In this document: positions 30,274 through 39,151 of the stretch, one piece after another | Layout: the number at the start of each line of letters is the position of its first letter | Numbering within the stretch: position 1 is the first letter of the stretch | Assembly: GCA_042095695.1 (NCBI GenBank) | Contig: JBELMP010000002.1 | Span: 6,043 to 70,042, forward strand | Direction: 5' to 3' | DNA: 64,000 nucleotides | Source of the DNA: Maricaulis sp042095695 | Lineage (GTDB): Bacteria > Pseudomonadota > Alphaproteobacteria > Caulobacterales > Maricaulaceae | Notes under the pieces: generated by a model | Told to the model about the DNA's origin: nothing | The model's input: the letters and a program-made list of their open reading frames with translations, nothing else | The model's database searches: none | Program-made: the position numbers and the translations under genes

Positions 30274-32211
30274 CTAGTCGACCGGCAGATGCTCGGCCAG
30301 AAAGGCGCCGCTTTCCCGTAGCAATTGCTCACGCGCCGCCGAGTTACGCAGATAATGGTCTTCGCCTTCAAGCACGACGAAGCGGGCATTCTCCATGCCT
30401 CGCATGGCGCGCCGCAGACCATCGAACTGGTTCATCGGTACGGTCGTGTCCTCATCGCCATGCAGTACAAGCAGGGGCGTAGTCAGCTCGCGAGCGCGAT
30501 CTTGCGGGGAGATGCTGTCTCGATATGCGTCTGAATTGAAACGACTCCCCATATACTGCTCCCACCAGCGCGTCAGGTAGCGGCTATTTCGGTCGGCCAT
30601 GAGCGCAAAGGGGTCAGAAACGCCGGCAAAAGACACGGCGCAGCGAACGGTGTCTGAGTCCTCCAGCGCCAGCATCATCGCGGCATAACCGCCATAGCTG
30701 CCGCCAATGGCGCAATATCCATCATCCCGTGCATAACCGTCGGCAACGGCCGCGCGAGCCCCATCAATAATATCCTCGATCATGGTGGTGCCGAAGCCAC
30801 CATAACCCGCCTCGATGAAGGCCTGCCCGCGGCCAGTCGAACCGCGAAAATTCGGCTGCATGACGAGATAGCCTGCAGATGCGTAATGAGCCGCCCACCA
30901 GTCAAAGTCCACACTATCGCGGGCGCGCGGTCCGCCGTGCGGGAGGACAACCAGCGGCATTGACCCATCCGACAGGGAGCGCCCTGGAGGTATGGTCAAC
31001 CAGGCACCGATTTCCAGCCCGTCCCGAGCGGTATATTCATAGTATCGACGCGCCGGTGCCAACTGCCCCTGAGGCAGGGCGTAGGCCGTTTCCAAGACAC
31101 TCAAGGACCCCTGATTGAGGTCGAGAATGTAATAAGTTTCCGGCTGCCCCAGATCATTCGCACTGGCGATGACAATGCTGCGATCATCCGACCAGCTCAC
31201 AATACTGATCTGGTCTTCCGTCAGCAGACCGCGCAGCGTCTCAAGCCGAGCGCCCAGTGTCTCATCAAGCCATTGCAGGCGGGAGCTGCGCGATGAATCG
31301 CGGACAGCAACCAAGCGGCTTCGGTAATCGTCCCAGACCCCAGCCAAAGTGGCGACCGGCTGCCCATCGAGCTCAAATGCGCGAAAGCTACCCTCCGCGA
31401 GATCGAGAACCTGAACACCACGGTCCGGGAATTGGATAAGGATCCCGTCATCATTTATCGCGCGCCCAATCACCCAGGGCCGGTTCGTCTGATAGGCCCC
31501 TTCAAAAAGGCGTTGATGCGGGTCCTCGGTCCGGTCAATCAGCTCGAAATCACCGGTATCGAAATCATAGACAACTTCAAGCAGGTCATTTCCCTGCTCA
31601 TCAAGCAGGTATTCGATGGCCGAATTCCGCGAATTGTGCAGGACCGCCTCCATGCTGCCATCGTCCAGATTGACCGAATAGGCGACGGATTGAATCGACT
31701 CACCGCGGGCCAAGCGTGATCCGGAGACCTCACGCTCTCCAAGATTGACCGTCATCTCGATAGCCACCCGTTCGGAATCATCAACCAGCATGGAACTGAT
31801 CTCATCCAGACCGGTTACATTCCGCATCTCACCAAGCAGGACCTGGCTTTGGCCGGTCGCGACACTCCAGGATGCAATCCGGGAAACATCCACGTCCTGC
31901 ATTCCGCTTATCGTATTGAGTGATTGAAGGCGTTGGATCCAATAGACGAGATAGTCTTCACTCGCCCATTCGAATCCATTGATATGCCCGCCTGAGCTGG
32001 GGGAGCCGATGAGGCGCGGCTCGGTCTGTCCGGTCAAGTCATATATGCAGACTTCGTAGGTGCCCCTGGGACTGCATCCGGTCGCAAGCCATCGACCTTC
32101 CGGCGAGACTTCTGCGCCCCAGATCCGCGGTAGCGGGGCATAGGTCTCCAATTGTGCAAAGGCAATGGTCGAGCAAAAACAAGTCAAAAGCACAGAAATC
32201 AGAACGCGCAT
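30274..32211 (-). CDS. S9 family peptidase (prolyl oligopeptidase-like), secreted
   Basis: The 645-residue protein has a signal peptide (MRVLISVLLTCFCSTIAFAQ), a beta-propeller-like N-terminal region and a C-terminal alpha/beta-hydrolase domain from about residue 395. The catalytic triad is visible: Ser in GGSYGGYAAMM (about 503), Asp in LHGDEDTTVP (about 585) and His in EGEDHYL (about 619). The oxyanion-side segment PLVVLPHGGPRARDS is typical of the S9C/acylaminoacyl-peptidase group. It probably cleaves dipeptides or acyl-amino acids from short peptides in the periplasm, in line with the peptide-feeding lifestyle suggested by the two M13 enzymes at 48430-52773. It stands alone between tRNA-Gly and dcd. 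Confidence 0.88.
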   Translation of the reverse strand: MRVLISVLLTCFCSTIAFAQLETYAPLPRIWGAEVSPEGRWLATGCSPRGTYEVCIYDLTGQTEPRLIGSPSSGGHINGFEWASEDYLVYWIQRLQSLNTISGMQDVDVSRIASWSVATGQSQVLLGEMRNVTGLDEISSMLVDDSERVAIEMTVNLGEREVSGSRLARGESIQSVAYSVNLDDGSMEAVLHNSRNSAIEYLLDEQGNDLLEVVYDFDTGDFELIDRTEDPHQRLFEGAYQTNRPWVIGRAINDDGILIQFPDRGVQVLDLAEGSFRAFELDGQPVATLAGVWDDYRSRLVAVRDSSRSSRLQWLDETLGARLETLRGLLTEDQISIVSWSDDRSIVIASANDLGQPETYYILDLNQGSLSVLETAYALPQGQLAPARRYYEYTARDGLEIGAWLTIPPGRSLSDGSMPLVVLPHGGPRARDSVDFDWWAAHYASAGYLVMQPNFRGSTGRGQAFIEAGYGGFGTTMIEDIIDGARAAVADGYARDDGYCAIGGSYGGYAAMMLALEDSDTVRCAVSFAGVSDPFALMADRNSRYLTRWWEQYMGSRFNSDAYRDSISPQDRARELTTPLLVLHGDEDTTVPMNQFDGLRRAMRGMENARFVVLEGEDHYLRNSAAREQLLRESGAFLAEHLPVD

Positions 32212-32298
32212 TCATTCCCCCATTGATTGCTGAAGAGGCTAGCACACCATTTCTGCAATCCGATAGGCAGGAATAATTTTATCCTGCTGCTGTGCGCA

Positions 32299-33315
32299 CT
32301 ATGCCGCGGTAAAAAACTTCGACAGCTTCAGCCCTTGGGCCTGGTAGTTCGACGCAATCGCACCATAGGCCGATTGCGGCCGTGATTGCATGCTCTCATA
32401 GACAAGTTTCGCAATCGGCTGACCATGTTCCAGGATGAAAGGAACATCGCGTCCACGAACCTCGAGCACAGCGCGGGCGCCTTGGCCACCCGCCTCGGCC
32501 ACACCGAAGCCCGGGTCGAAAAAGCCCGCATAGTGAGCGCGGAACTCGCCGATTTCCGGTGCAATCGGCGCCATCTCCGCCGCTTCGTCAAGGCCGATAC
32601 TGACCGCCTCCCGGGACGCCAGTATGTAGAATTCACCGGGATCGAGTACCAATTGCCCGTCCGGTGCGGTCAGCTTCTCCCAGAAGCGATCCTTCTCGTG
32701 CGTGCCGATCTTGCCAAGATCGACAAGGCCGGCATGGCGGCGCGCCCGATAGCCGACAACACCGCCCGGCCCGCCTTTCAGATCCACGCTGACCGTCAAT
32801 TCCCGCGTCGGCCGATGCTGACCCGCGCGGAAGCGGATCTGGCTCAGACGATCGCCCTCGCGTGCCAGGACTGAAAATGTTCTCGGACTAATCTCCGCGT
32901 AGAGCGGCCCTGTATAGCCTGCCGGCGCCTGGTCGAAGGCGCGACCCTGATCCGTGATCACGCGGGTGAAAACATCAATCCGGCCGGTCGAGCTTTTGGG
33001 ATTCATCGCGGCCGAAAGATCCGCAGGCAGTGCCAAGCCTTCCTGCAAGGGCGCCAGATAGACGCAGCCGGTCTCCAGCACAGCGCCGCCGGTCAGGTCG
33101 ACTGTATGCATGACGAGATCCCCGACCAGGCGTGAGTTTACGCTACGGCCGCTACCGGGCAAGAAACTGGCTCGCAATCGGTAGGCACACTTGCCCAGGC
33201 GCAGATCAATACTGGCCGGCTGCACCTGCCCCGGCGCCGGGGGCGTCTCCGCATGGATCACCCCGGCCTCGAACAGGGCCGTCAAGCTTTGATCTGGGAG
33301 AATGCCGTCGCTCAT
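32299..33315 (-). CDS. dcd: 2'-deoxycytidine 5'-triphosphate deaminase, long alphaproteobacterial form
   Basis: The 338-residue protein matches the long dCTP deaminase family (PF06559 type), which contains two related dUTPase-fold halves. VQPASIDLRLGKCAYRLRASFLPG in the N-terminal half and AAMNPKSSTGRIDVFTRVI and LYAEISPRTFSVLAREGDRLSQIRF further on are the conserved active-site and trimer strands; a second set begins near YILASREAVSIG. The enzyme deaminates dCTP to dUTP to feed thymidylate synthesis. I chose ATG 33315-33313 (MSDGILPDQSL); the frame extends upstream but into the divergent apaG promoter. It ends 87 bases from the S9 peptidase gene start. Confidence 0.86.
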   Translation of the reverse strand: MSDGILPDQSLTALFEAGVIHAETPPAPGQVQPASIDLRLGKCAYRLRASFLPGSGRSVNSRLVGDLVMHTVDLTGGAVLETGCVYLAPLQEGLALPADLSAAMNPKSSTGRIDVFTRVITDQGRAFDQAPAGYTGPLYAEISPRTFSVLAREGDRLSQIRFRAGQHRPTRELTVSVDLKGGPGGVVGYRARRHAGLVDLGKIGTHEKDRFWEKLTAPDGQLVLDPGEFYILASREAVSIGLDEAAEMAPIAPEIGEFRAHYAGFFDPGFGVAEAGGQGARAVLEVRGRDVPFILEHGQPIAKLVYESMQSRPQSAYGAIASNYQAQGLKLSKFFTAA

Positions 33316-33464
33316 CTTTGAAGACTCAGTGTCATCGGAAAGGATGCCGATCTTGCCCATCCGAACGGCCCTGTCCAGCAGCGCTGTCGGTCGGACTTGA
33401 GCCAAAGCGACGCGCGCGGGATTATGGCGCTTATGGCGATGGCCATGCGGATGGGGAAATCAGG

Positions 33465-33857
33465 ATGTATGAGCTTGAGACCGACGGTGTGAAAATCCGG
33501 GTGGAGCCAGATTATCTGGCTGATGAGTCCGCCCCGGACGAAAGCCGCTATGTCTGGTCCTACACGATCGACATCGAAAACACCGGGGCAGAGCCGGTGC
33601 AGCTTGTTTCCCGCAAATGGATCATCACCGATGCTCTGGGCCGTGAGGAACATGTGCAGGGGCTTGGCGTGCTTGGCGAGCAACCGGTAATCCAGCCTGG
33701 TGAACGTTTCCGCTATACGAGCGGTGCGCCCTTGCGAACAACATCGGGCTTCATGCAGGGCAGTTATGAAATGCGCCGTCAGAATGGCGAGAGTTTTGCC
33801 GCGATCGTGCCGAGCTTCTCGCTTGACCGGCCCGATGAGCGCGTGCAGCTCCACTAG
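33465..33857 (+). CDS. apaG: ApaG protein
   Basis: The 130-residue protein is a single Fn3-like beta-sandwich ApaG domain: VKIRVEPDYLADESAPDESRYVWSYTIDIENTG, in which YVWSYTI is diagnostic, followed by LVSRKWIITDALG, VQGLGVLGEQPVIQPGERF and MQGSYEM. ApaG has been linked to Co2+/Mg2+ resistance and phosphate-compound binding, but its activity is not settled. I chose ATG 33465, after CAGGA; the longer open frame upstream (from 33132) is antisense to dcd and lacks similarity. trkH follows 17 bases later, so the two are probably cotranscribed. Confidence 0.92.
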   Translation: MYELETDGVKIRVEPDYLADESAPDESRYVWSYTIDIENTGAEPVQLVSRKWIITDALGREEHVQGLGVLGEQPVIQPGERFRYTSGAPLRTTSGFMQGSYEMRRQNGESFAAIVPSFSLDRPDERVQLH

Positions 33858-33874
33858 GCGTCGGAGCCCGAAAA

Positions 33875-35329
33875 GTGACCGGAACACTTCGCCCCGTAAT
33901 CTTCGCAATCGGCGTCATGGTCATGGCACTCGCCATCGCCATGCTGCTGCCCGCTGCGGTGGATGCCGCCGCAGGGCATGCGACGAGTGCCTCTGCCTTT
34001 CTCCTGTCCAGCGTCATGAGCTTCTTCGTCGGCGGCGGCCTCGCCCTGGCAACCCGGTCGGAAGTCAAGGCCCTGGCCCCGCGCGGCGCCTTTATTCTGA
34101 CCATCGGGTCATGGCTGGCCCTGTCGGTCAGCGCAGCGATCCCGCTTCAGCTCTCCGGGCAGGGCCTGGATTGGACCGATGCGGTTTTTGAGGCTGTTTC
34201 CGGGCTGACCACGACGGGGTCAACCGTTGTAACGGGTCTGGATGATCGACCGCCGGGCTTCCTGCTCTGGCGCGCCATCCTGCAATGGATTGGCGGCGTG
34301 GGCATAATCGTCACGGCTATGGCATTCTGGCCCATGCTTGGTGTCGGCGGCATGCAGCTGTTTCGACTGGAAAGCTCCGATGCATCCGACAAAGTCTTGC
34401 CGCGGGCCACCGAGATCGCCGCGGCAATATCGGTGATCTATTTGCTGCTCACCCTCGCCTGTGCAGTTGGCTATGGGCTGACCGGAATGGGCTGGCTCGA
34501 TTCCATCGCCCATGCCATGACCACAGTGGCAACCGGGGGCTATTCGACCTCCGATGACAGTCTCGGCGCCTTCATGGGCGGCGGCGCCGATCTGGTCGCG
34601 ATCGCCTTCATGCTGATGGCGGCGCTGCCCTTTGGCATGTTTCTGCTCGCCGCACGTGGCAAACCGCAAGCACTCTGGCGCGATGCCCAGGTGCGCGGCT
34701 TCTTCCTGGTCGTTATAGCTGCCTGCGTGACCTTGACCCTTCTGCTTGCGGCAACCGGTCATGATGGCGACGCCTCTGCCTGGCGTCTGGCGAGCTTCAA
34801 TGCGATCTCCATCATCACCGGGACCGGGTTCGCGACCACCGATTACACCGGTTGGGGACCTGTTTCTGAAAGTCTCTTTTTCGTCTTCATGTTCATTGGC
34901 GGCTGCGCCGGCTCCACCACCTGTTCGGTAAAAATATTCCGCTACCAAATCGCCTGGTCGGCCATGCAGCGCTATATGGAAAACCTGTTGCGCCCCCACG
35001 CCATCATACCGATCCGCTATAATGGCCGCGTCGTTCCGGACAAGGCGCTTCACTCGGTCTTCGGCTTCTTTTTCGTTTTCTTCGCCGTCTATGCGATCAG
35101 CGCGTCGATGCTGTCAGCGATCGGGCTGGACATGACCACAGCCCTCTCGGGTGCGGCAACCAGCCTGGCAAATGTCGGGCCGGGTCTCGGCGAGTTGATC
35201 GGCCCCTCGGGGACTTTTGAATCCCTCCCGGATCGGGCCAAGTGGATCCTGACAGCAAACATGTTCATCGGCCGGCTGGAAGTCCTTGCAGTCCTGGTCT
35301 TCCTCTCGCCGCGCTTCTGGCGAGGCTAG
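33875..35329 (+). CDS. trkH: TrkH family potassium uptake protein
   Basis: The 484-residue membrane subunit of a Trk/Ktr K+ transporter shows the fourfold pore-loop repeats with their selectivity glycines: AVSGLTTTGSTVV (first, about 107-119), ATGGYSTSDDS (second, about 222), ITGTGFATTDYTGWG (third, about 311) and SLANVGPGLGE (fourth, about 428). TrkH needs a cytoplasmic TrkA regulator, which is not in the window. The start is GTG 33875 (MTGTLRPVIFAIG), 17 bases after apaG. Its last four bases overlap the end of the convergent hslO. Length is typical. Confidence 0.94.
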   Translation: MTGTLRPVIFAIGVMVMALAIAMLLPAAVDAAAGHATSASAFLLSSVMSFFVGGGLALATRSEVKALAPRGAFILTIGSWLALSVSAAIPLQLSGQGLDWTDAVFEAVSGLTTTGSTVVTGLDDRPPGFLLWRAILQWIGGVGIIVTAMAFWPMLGVGGMQLFRLESSDASDKVLPRATEIAAAISVIYLLLTLACAVGYGLTGMGWLDSIAHAMTTVATGGYSTSDDSLGAFMGGGADLVAIAFMLMAALPFGMFLLAARGKPQALWRDAQVRGFFLVVIAACVTLTLLLAATGHDGDASAWRLASFNAISIITGTGFATTDYTGWGPVSESLFFVFMFIGGCAGSTTCSVKIFRYQIAWSAMQRYMENLLRPHAIIPIRYNGRVVPDKALHSVFGFFFVFFAVYAISASMLSAIGLDMTTALSGAATSLANVGPGLGELIGPSGTFESLPDRAKWILTANMFIGRLEVLAVLVFLSPRFWRG

Positions 35330-36258
35330 GCGGTTACCGCCTTGATTTCCGCCTCGGTGAAACCCCAGTCCCGATTGCAGTACTCGCAGGTCATCACGAC
35401 CTGCCCGTCCTGGGTCATGTGATCCTGATCATCCTGCGGGAAGCTCGCTATGATCCGCTTCAACCGCTCATGATCACAGGCGCAACGCCGCACGACCGCG
35501 GACGGTTCGAAAATGCGGACACCATCCTCATTGAAGAGGCGATAGAGCAGCCCGCCGGCCGAGAGGTCCTTGTCCAGGAGCTCCGCGTCCTCAACGGTGT
35601 TGAAAAGGATGAGGGCATGCTCCCAATCCTCATCGACACTGCCCCTGGTATCATCACCCGCAACGGCCTGAAGCAGAGCGCCGCCCGCACGCCAGCGACG
35701 ACCTTCTCTATCCCACTCCTCACCCACCGCGACGCGCAGCCGCGTCGGGGTCTGTTCAGACTGTTCGAAATATGTTTCCGCGCACGCGGCCAGCGTATCA
35801 CCCTCGAGCGGAACCACACCCTGATAACGATCCATTTCGGGGCCCTGATCAATGGTCAGGGCGAGCGCGCCATTGCCGAGCAGCGTCTTGACCCAGCTTT
35901 CGCCATCAGCGCGCGCTGAAACCGCGCGCTCATAGGCGTCGGCATCGAGCTTGGCGAAACCGCGGACACCTTCGCCGGTGACATATTCGGCGACAACGAA
36001 GGAGAGTGGGCCCTTGCCATTGGCCTGGACGATCAGCCGGCCTTCGAATTTCAATGCGTCACCGACCAGCGCTGCAATCATGACGGCCTCGCCGAGCATG
36101 CGTGCCACCGGCTCCGGATAATCATGGGCACCAAGGATGAGATCGATGGTTTCGCCCAGGCGGATGATACGGCCGCGGACAGCGCGCCCGTCCACCTGGA
36201 AACCGGCAATAATATTGTCCTGCTCGCCGAGCGAATCCTTGCCCACGCCGTCAGTCAT
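35326..36258 (-). CDS. hslO: Hsp33 redox-regulated chaperone
   Basis: The 310-residue cytoplasmic holdase is activated by oxidative unfolding. The C-terminal zinc switch is intact: CACDHERLKRI (about 258) and CEYC (about 291) give the CxC...CxxC cysteine set. The N-terminal domain shows the conserved GRIIRLGETIDLILGAHDYPEPVARMLGEA and the GNGALALTIDQG core in part. Its ATG (36258-36256) shares one base with the argD stop (TGATG), so it is translationally coupled to argD. In many Alphaproteobacteria argF lies between argD and hslO; here it is absent. Confidence 0.94.
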   Translation of the reverse strand: MTDGVGKDSLGEQDNIIAGFQVDGRAVRGRIIRLGETIDLILGAHDYPEPVARMLGEAVMIAALVGDALKFEGRLIVQANGKGPLSFVVAEYVTGEGVRGFAKLDADAYERAVSARADGESWVKTLLGNGALALTIDQGPEMDRYQGVVPLEGDTLAACAETYFEQSEQTPTRLRVAVGEEWDREGRRWRAGGALLQAVAGDDTRGSVDEDWEHALILFNTVEDAELLDKDLSAGGLLYRLFNEDGVRIFEPSAVVRRCACDHERLKRIIASFPQDDQDHMTQDGQVVMTCEYCNRDWGFTEAEIKAVTA

Positions 36259-37445
36259 CAGCCATTCGCCTGCAATTCGCCAAGCGCTTCGTCGAGAATG
36301 GCGACGGCCTCGCTGGCATCATCCTGGGTGATGATCAGTGGCGGTGCCATTCGCGAGACATTGTCCCCGGCGGCGCCAAGCAGCAGTTTGCGGGACCGGC
36401 AAAGACCCGCGAGCTTCTTGGGATCGTATCCCTCCTTGAGCTTGATGCCGACCAGCAGCCCCTTGCCGCGGATTTCGACGATCTTGTCCGCATGGCGATC
36501 GGCAAGCCCGTGCAATTGCTGGCGAAGGAAGTTCGAGACATCCACCACCTGATCCATGAACCCATCGGAGGTCAGCTCATCGAACACGACATTGCCAACC
36601 GCCGCGGCGAGCGGGCCACCGCCATAGGTCGAGCCGTGCGTTCCCACGACCATGCCGCGGGCCGCAGCCTCGGTCGCCAGGCACGCACCCATCGGGAAAC
36701 CGCCGCCAATTCCCTTGGCCGACGCGAGAATATCAGGCTCGGCGCCATCGACCCATTGATAGGCAAATAGCTTGCCCGTCCGGCCGGCACCGCACTGGAC
36801 TTCATCATAGATCACCAGAATTCCGTGTTCATCGGCGAGCTCGCGCAGACCGCGCAGACAGGCATCCGGGAGCGCGCGAACCCCACCCTCGCCCTGGACC
36901 GGTTCGACCAGAATGGCTGCCGTCTCTTCGGTAATAGCCGCCTTGAGCGCTTCGTGATCGCCGAACTCAACCTGGTCGAAGCCTTCCATGGCCGGACCGA
37001 AGCCTTCGAGATATTTCGGGTTACCGCCGGCATTGATCGCGCCATAGGTACGGCCGTGGAAGGCGCCCGTAAAAGTAATGATCCGATAGCGCTGCGGATT
37101 GCCATTCACAAAATGATAGCGACGCGCAGTCTTGAGTGCGCATTCAATCGCCTCGGCGCCGGAATTGGTGAAAAACACGCGGTCTGCGAAACTGGCCTCG
37201 GTCAGCTTGTTGGCGAGTTCGATGCCTGCGGGCACCTTGTACATGTTCGACAGGTGCCACAGCTTGCCCGCCTGCTCCGTCAGGGCCGCGACGGCCTTGG
37301 GATGAGCGTGTCCGAGACAATTCACGGCGATTCCTGAAATGAAATCGAGATAGCGCTCGCCCGTATCTGTAATCAGGCGCACGCCCTCACCACGGTCAAA
37401 GACCAGATCCGGCGGTGCATAAGTATCCATCATCGGTGCGGGCAT
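36258..37445 (-). CDS. argD: Acetylornithine/succinyldiaminopimelate aminotransferase
   Basis: The 395-residue PLP enzyme of the class III (subgroup II) aminotransferases converts N-acetylglutamate semialdehyde to N-acetylornithine in arginine synthesis and can serve the lysine branch. Motifs: FISGIAVNCLGHAHP, FFTNSGAEAIECALKTAR (phosphate binding), ILVIYDEVQCGAGRTGK (pyridine-N Asp) and ILASAKGIGGGFPMGA with the PLP lysine Lys244, then GTHGSTYGGGPLA. Length is normal. Start ATG 37445-37443 follows a GGAGG-containing leader (CCTCC on the plus strand at 37452). It is coupled to hslO downstream. The ABC permease gene ends 68 bases upstream of it. Confidence 0.94.
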   Translation of the reverse strand: MPAPMMDTYAPPDLVFDRGEGVRLITDTGERYLDFISGIAVNCLGHAHPKAVAALTEQAGKLWHLSNMYKVPAGIELANKLTEASFADRVFFTNSGAEAIECALKTARRYHFVNGNPQRYRIITFTGAFHGRTYGAINAGGNPKYLEGFGPAMEGFDQVEFGDHEALKAAITEETAAILVEPVQGEGGVRALPDACLRGLRELADEHGILVIYDEVQCGAGRTGKLFAYQWVDGAEPDILASAKGIGGGFPMGACLATEAAARGMVVGTHGSTYGGGPLAAAVGNVVFDELTSDGFMDQVVDVSNFLRQQLHGLADRHADKIVEIRGKGLLVGIKLKEGYDPKKLAGLCRSRKLLLGAAGDNVSRMAPPLIITQDDASEAVAILDEALGELQANG

Positions 37446-37513
37446 GGCGTCCTCCAGGGCAGAAATGTGCGCCTGTTGACCGGCGCTGATACCAGAGGTC
37501 TAGGCCCGCTTGC

Positions 37514-38326
37514 TCAGCTCTTCAAGCGCCATCCTGCACGAAGAACACCATAGCAAACCGCGAGCAGAACCAGATTGATCGCCGCGACCAGAATAACGCC
37601 GATCAGGAGCGACCCGTCGGCCGTACCGGTAAAGCCATAACGAAAGCCGTCAATCATGTAGAAGAAGGGATTATAGTAGCTGATCGTGCGGATTGGCTCG
37701 GGCAGAAAGTCGATGGAGTAAAATGTGCCGGACAGGAAGGTGAGCGGCATGATTATAAAGTTGGTCACCACGGACAGATGGTCGAATTTTTCAGCCCAGA
37801 TCCCGCCAACAACGCCGACCATGCCGAGCATTGCCGCCGCCCCCAGCCCGAAATAGGCGACTGCCCAGATATGCGTCGGCACCACCGATGCGAAGGGCAG
37901 AAGCGTAATCGCCGTTACCCCACCGACGACAACCCCTCGGGTCATTGCGCCGGCGACAAAGGCGATGAACAACTCCGCTGCCGATAATGGCGGCATCAGG
38001 AAGTCGACCGTATTGCCCTGTACTTTTGACACCAGCAATGAGGAGGACGAATTCGCGAAGGCATTGTTCAATATCCCCATCAACATCAGGCCCGGCGCAA
38101 GGAAGTCGGCGAAATCCACACCATTAATTGCCGGGCGGCTTGACCCGACCGCGACCACGAAAACCAACATGAAAAGCAAGGTTGTTGCCACCGGCGCGAG
38201 GACTGTCTGGAACACCACTTTCATGAAGCGGCGCACTTCTTTTTTGTAGAGAGTCCAAAGGCCTAGCCAGTTTACGGCGCCGAATTCCCGCGGCCTGGTA
38301 ACGATTGTTTCCAAAGTCTTGCTCAT
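37514..38326 (-). CDS. ABC-2 type transporter permease
   Basis: The 270-residue protein has six membrane helices and the ABC-2 pattern: a cytoplasmic amphipathic start (LWTLYKKEVRRFMKVV), FADFLAPGLMLMGILNNAF, LMPPLSAAELFIAFVAGAM and the C-terminal MPLTFLSGTFYSIDFLPEPIRTISYYNP, which holds the diagnostic LSG-P-NP segment. Such permeases pair with an ATPase to export polysaccharides, drugs or lipids. No ATPase gene adjoins it, so its partner must be encoded elsewhere. Start ATG 38326-38324. It is divergent from gcrA, with the cell-cycle promoter region between them. Confidence 0.86.
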   Translation of the reverse strand: MSKTLETIVTRPREFGAVNWLGLWTLYKKEVRRFMKVVFQTVLAPVATTLLFMLVFVVAVGSSRPAINGVDFADFLAPGLMLMGILNNAFANSSSSLLVSKVQGNTVDFLMPPLSAAELFIAFVAGAMTRGVVVGGVTAITLLPFASVVPTHIWAVAYFGLGAAAMLGMVGVVGGIWAEKFDHLSVVTNFIIMPLTFLSGTFYSIDFLPEPIRTISYYNPFFYMIDGFRYGFTGTADGSLLIGVILVAAINLVLLAVCYGVLRAGWRLKS

Positions 38327-38529
38327 ATCGAATGACTCTTAATCTCTCGGTAACCATCCCCGTTAACGATTGGGCGTGCAAGGGAGCTTTCCACAGGTGA
38401 GGTCATAGGCTGATCTTGTGGCTCGCGCCGCGTTAGATACAATATCTAGTGTAATTAAACATGAATTGAGATATGCGCATTTTGCCACCATCAAGGTAAA
38501 GAGCGCCACTCACCGGGAGACCTAGTGCG
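38327..38529 (+). promoter_or_regulatory. gcrA upstream control region
   Basis: The region contains ACAATATCTAGTGT at 38439-38452 (13 of 14 bases identical, in inverse orientation, to the podJ element at 658-671), a CtrA-like TTAA-N7-TTGA at 38455-38469, one GANTC site (38334-38338) and a weak DnaA-box-like CTTTCCACA near 38386. In Caulobacter gcrA is repressed by CtrA and activated by DnaA, so these sites are where such control would be expected. Their activity is inferred. Confidence 0.55.
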
Positions 38530-39060
38530 ATGGCTTGGACGGACGAACGTGTAGAACAACTCAAAAAGCTCTGGGCTGAGGGCCTGAGCGCGAGTCAGAT
38601 CGCCAAACAGCTTGGCGGTGTCACCCGAAATGCCGTGATTGGCAAGGTGCATCGTCTGGGACTGTCTGGACGTGCGACACCCTCTCGTCCGACCCGCCGC
38701 GCCGCCAAGCCTTCCCGGCCGCGCACAACAACGGCTTCCACCGCGCCTGCCAGAGCCGCGCCGCGACCCTCCCCCTCTGCGCCGCCCGCTCCGGTCGAGG
38801 CGCCGGTGGAGCCAGCCGTATTGCCGTCCGGCGATTATGCCACAGTCCTGACCCTCCGGGACTCAATGTGCAAATGGCCGATCGGCGATCCGTCTTCGTC
38901 CAATTTCCGTTTCTGCGGACGGAAAACGGGTGAAAGCAGCACCTACTGCGATGCGCACGCCAATATGGCTTATCAGCCAAGTCAGAAGCGCCGCCGCCGC
39001 ACCTCAGATGCAGCAGCCGCATTGGACGCGATTGCTGCCACACGACGCTATAACTTCTAA
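38530..39060 (+). CDS. gcrA: Cell cycle regulator GcrA
   Basis: The 176-residue protein has the hallmark N-terminal GcrA DNA-binding domain: MAWTDERVEQLKKLWAEGLS, ASQIAKQLGGVTRNAVIGKV and HRLGLSGRA in succession. A Pro/Ala-rich linker (about 50-105) and the C-terminal sigma-70-contacting domain with its Cys-bearing core CKWPIGDPSSSNFRFCGR and SSTYCDAH follow. GcrA binds RNA polymerase sigma-70 domain 2 and activates promoters carrying CcrM-methylated GANTC sites, controlling the S-phase programme of dimorphic Alphaproteobacteria. Length equals that of the Caulobacter protein (about 173). Its start follows CGGGAGA. It converges on phoB across a terminator hairpin. Confidence 0.96.
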   Translation: MAWTDERVEQLKKLWAEGLSASQIAKQLGGVTRNAVIGKVHRLGLSGRATPSRPTRRAAKPSRPRTTTASTAPARAAPRPSPSAPPAPVEAPVEPAVLPSGDYATVLTLRDSMCKWPIGDPSSSNFRFCGRKTGESSTYCDAHANMAYQPSQKRRRRTSDAAAALDAIAATRRYNF

Positions 39061-39098
39061 CCGGGCACCCCCTCTCACCCCCCTTGTCCGGTAGATCA

Positions 39099-39130
39099 AC
39101 GGTCGCCTCCTGCGGAGGCGGCCGTATTTC
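39099..39130. terminator. Bidirectional terminator between gcrA and phoB
   Basis: ACGGTCGCCTCC (39099-39110) pairs with GGAGGCGGCCGT (39114-39125) around a TGC loop, with one T-G pair, followed by ATTTCTTT. It lies between the convergent gcrA (stop 39060) and phoB (stop 39152). Confidence 0.7.
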
Positions 39131-39151
39131 TTTGCGAAAAGCGGGGCTGGT

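Noticed and set aside
38386..38394. DnaA box before gcrA (CTTTCCACA)
   Set aside because: It matches the TTATNCACA consensus only in part and stands alone, so I mention it but do not list it as a site.
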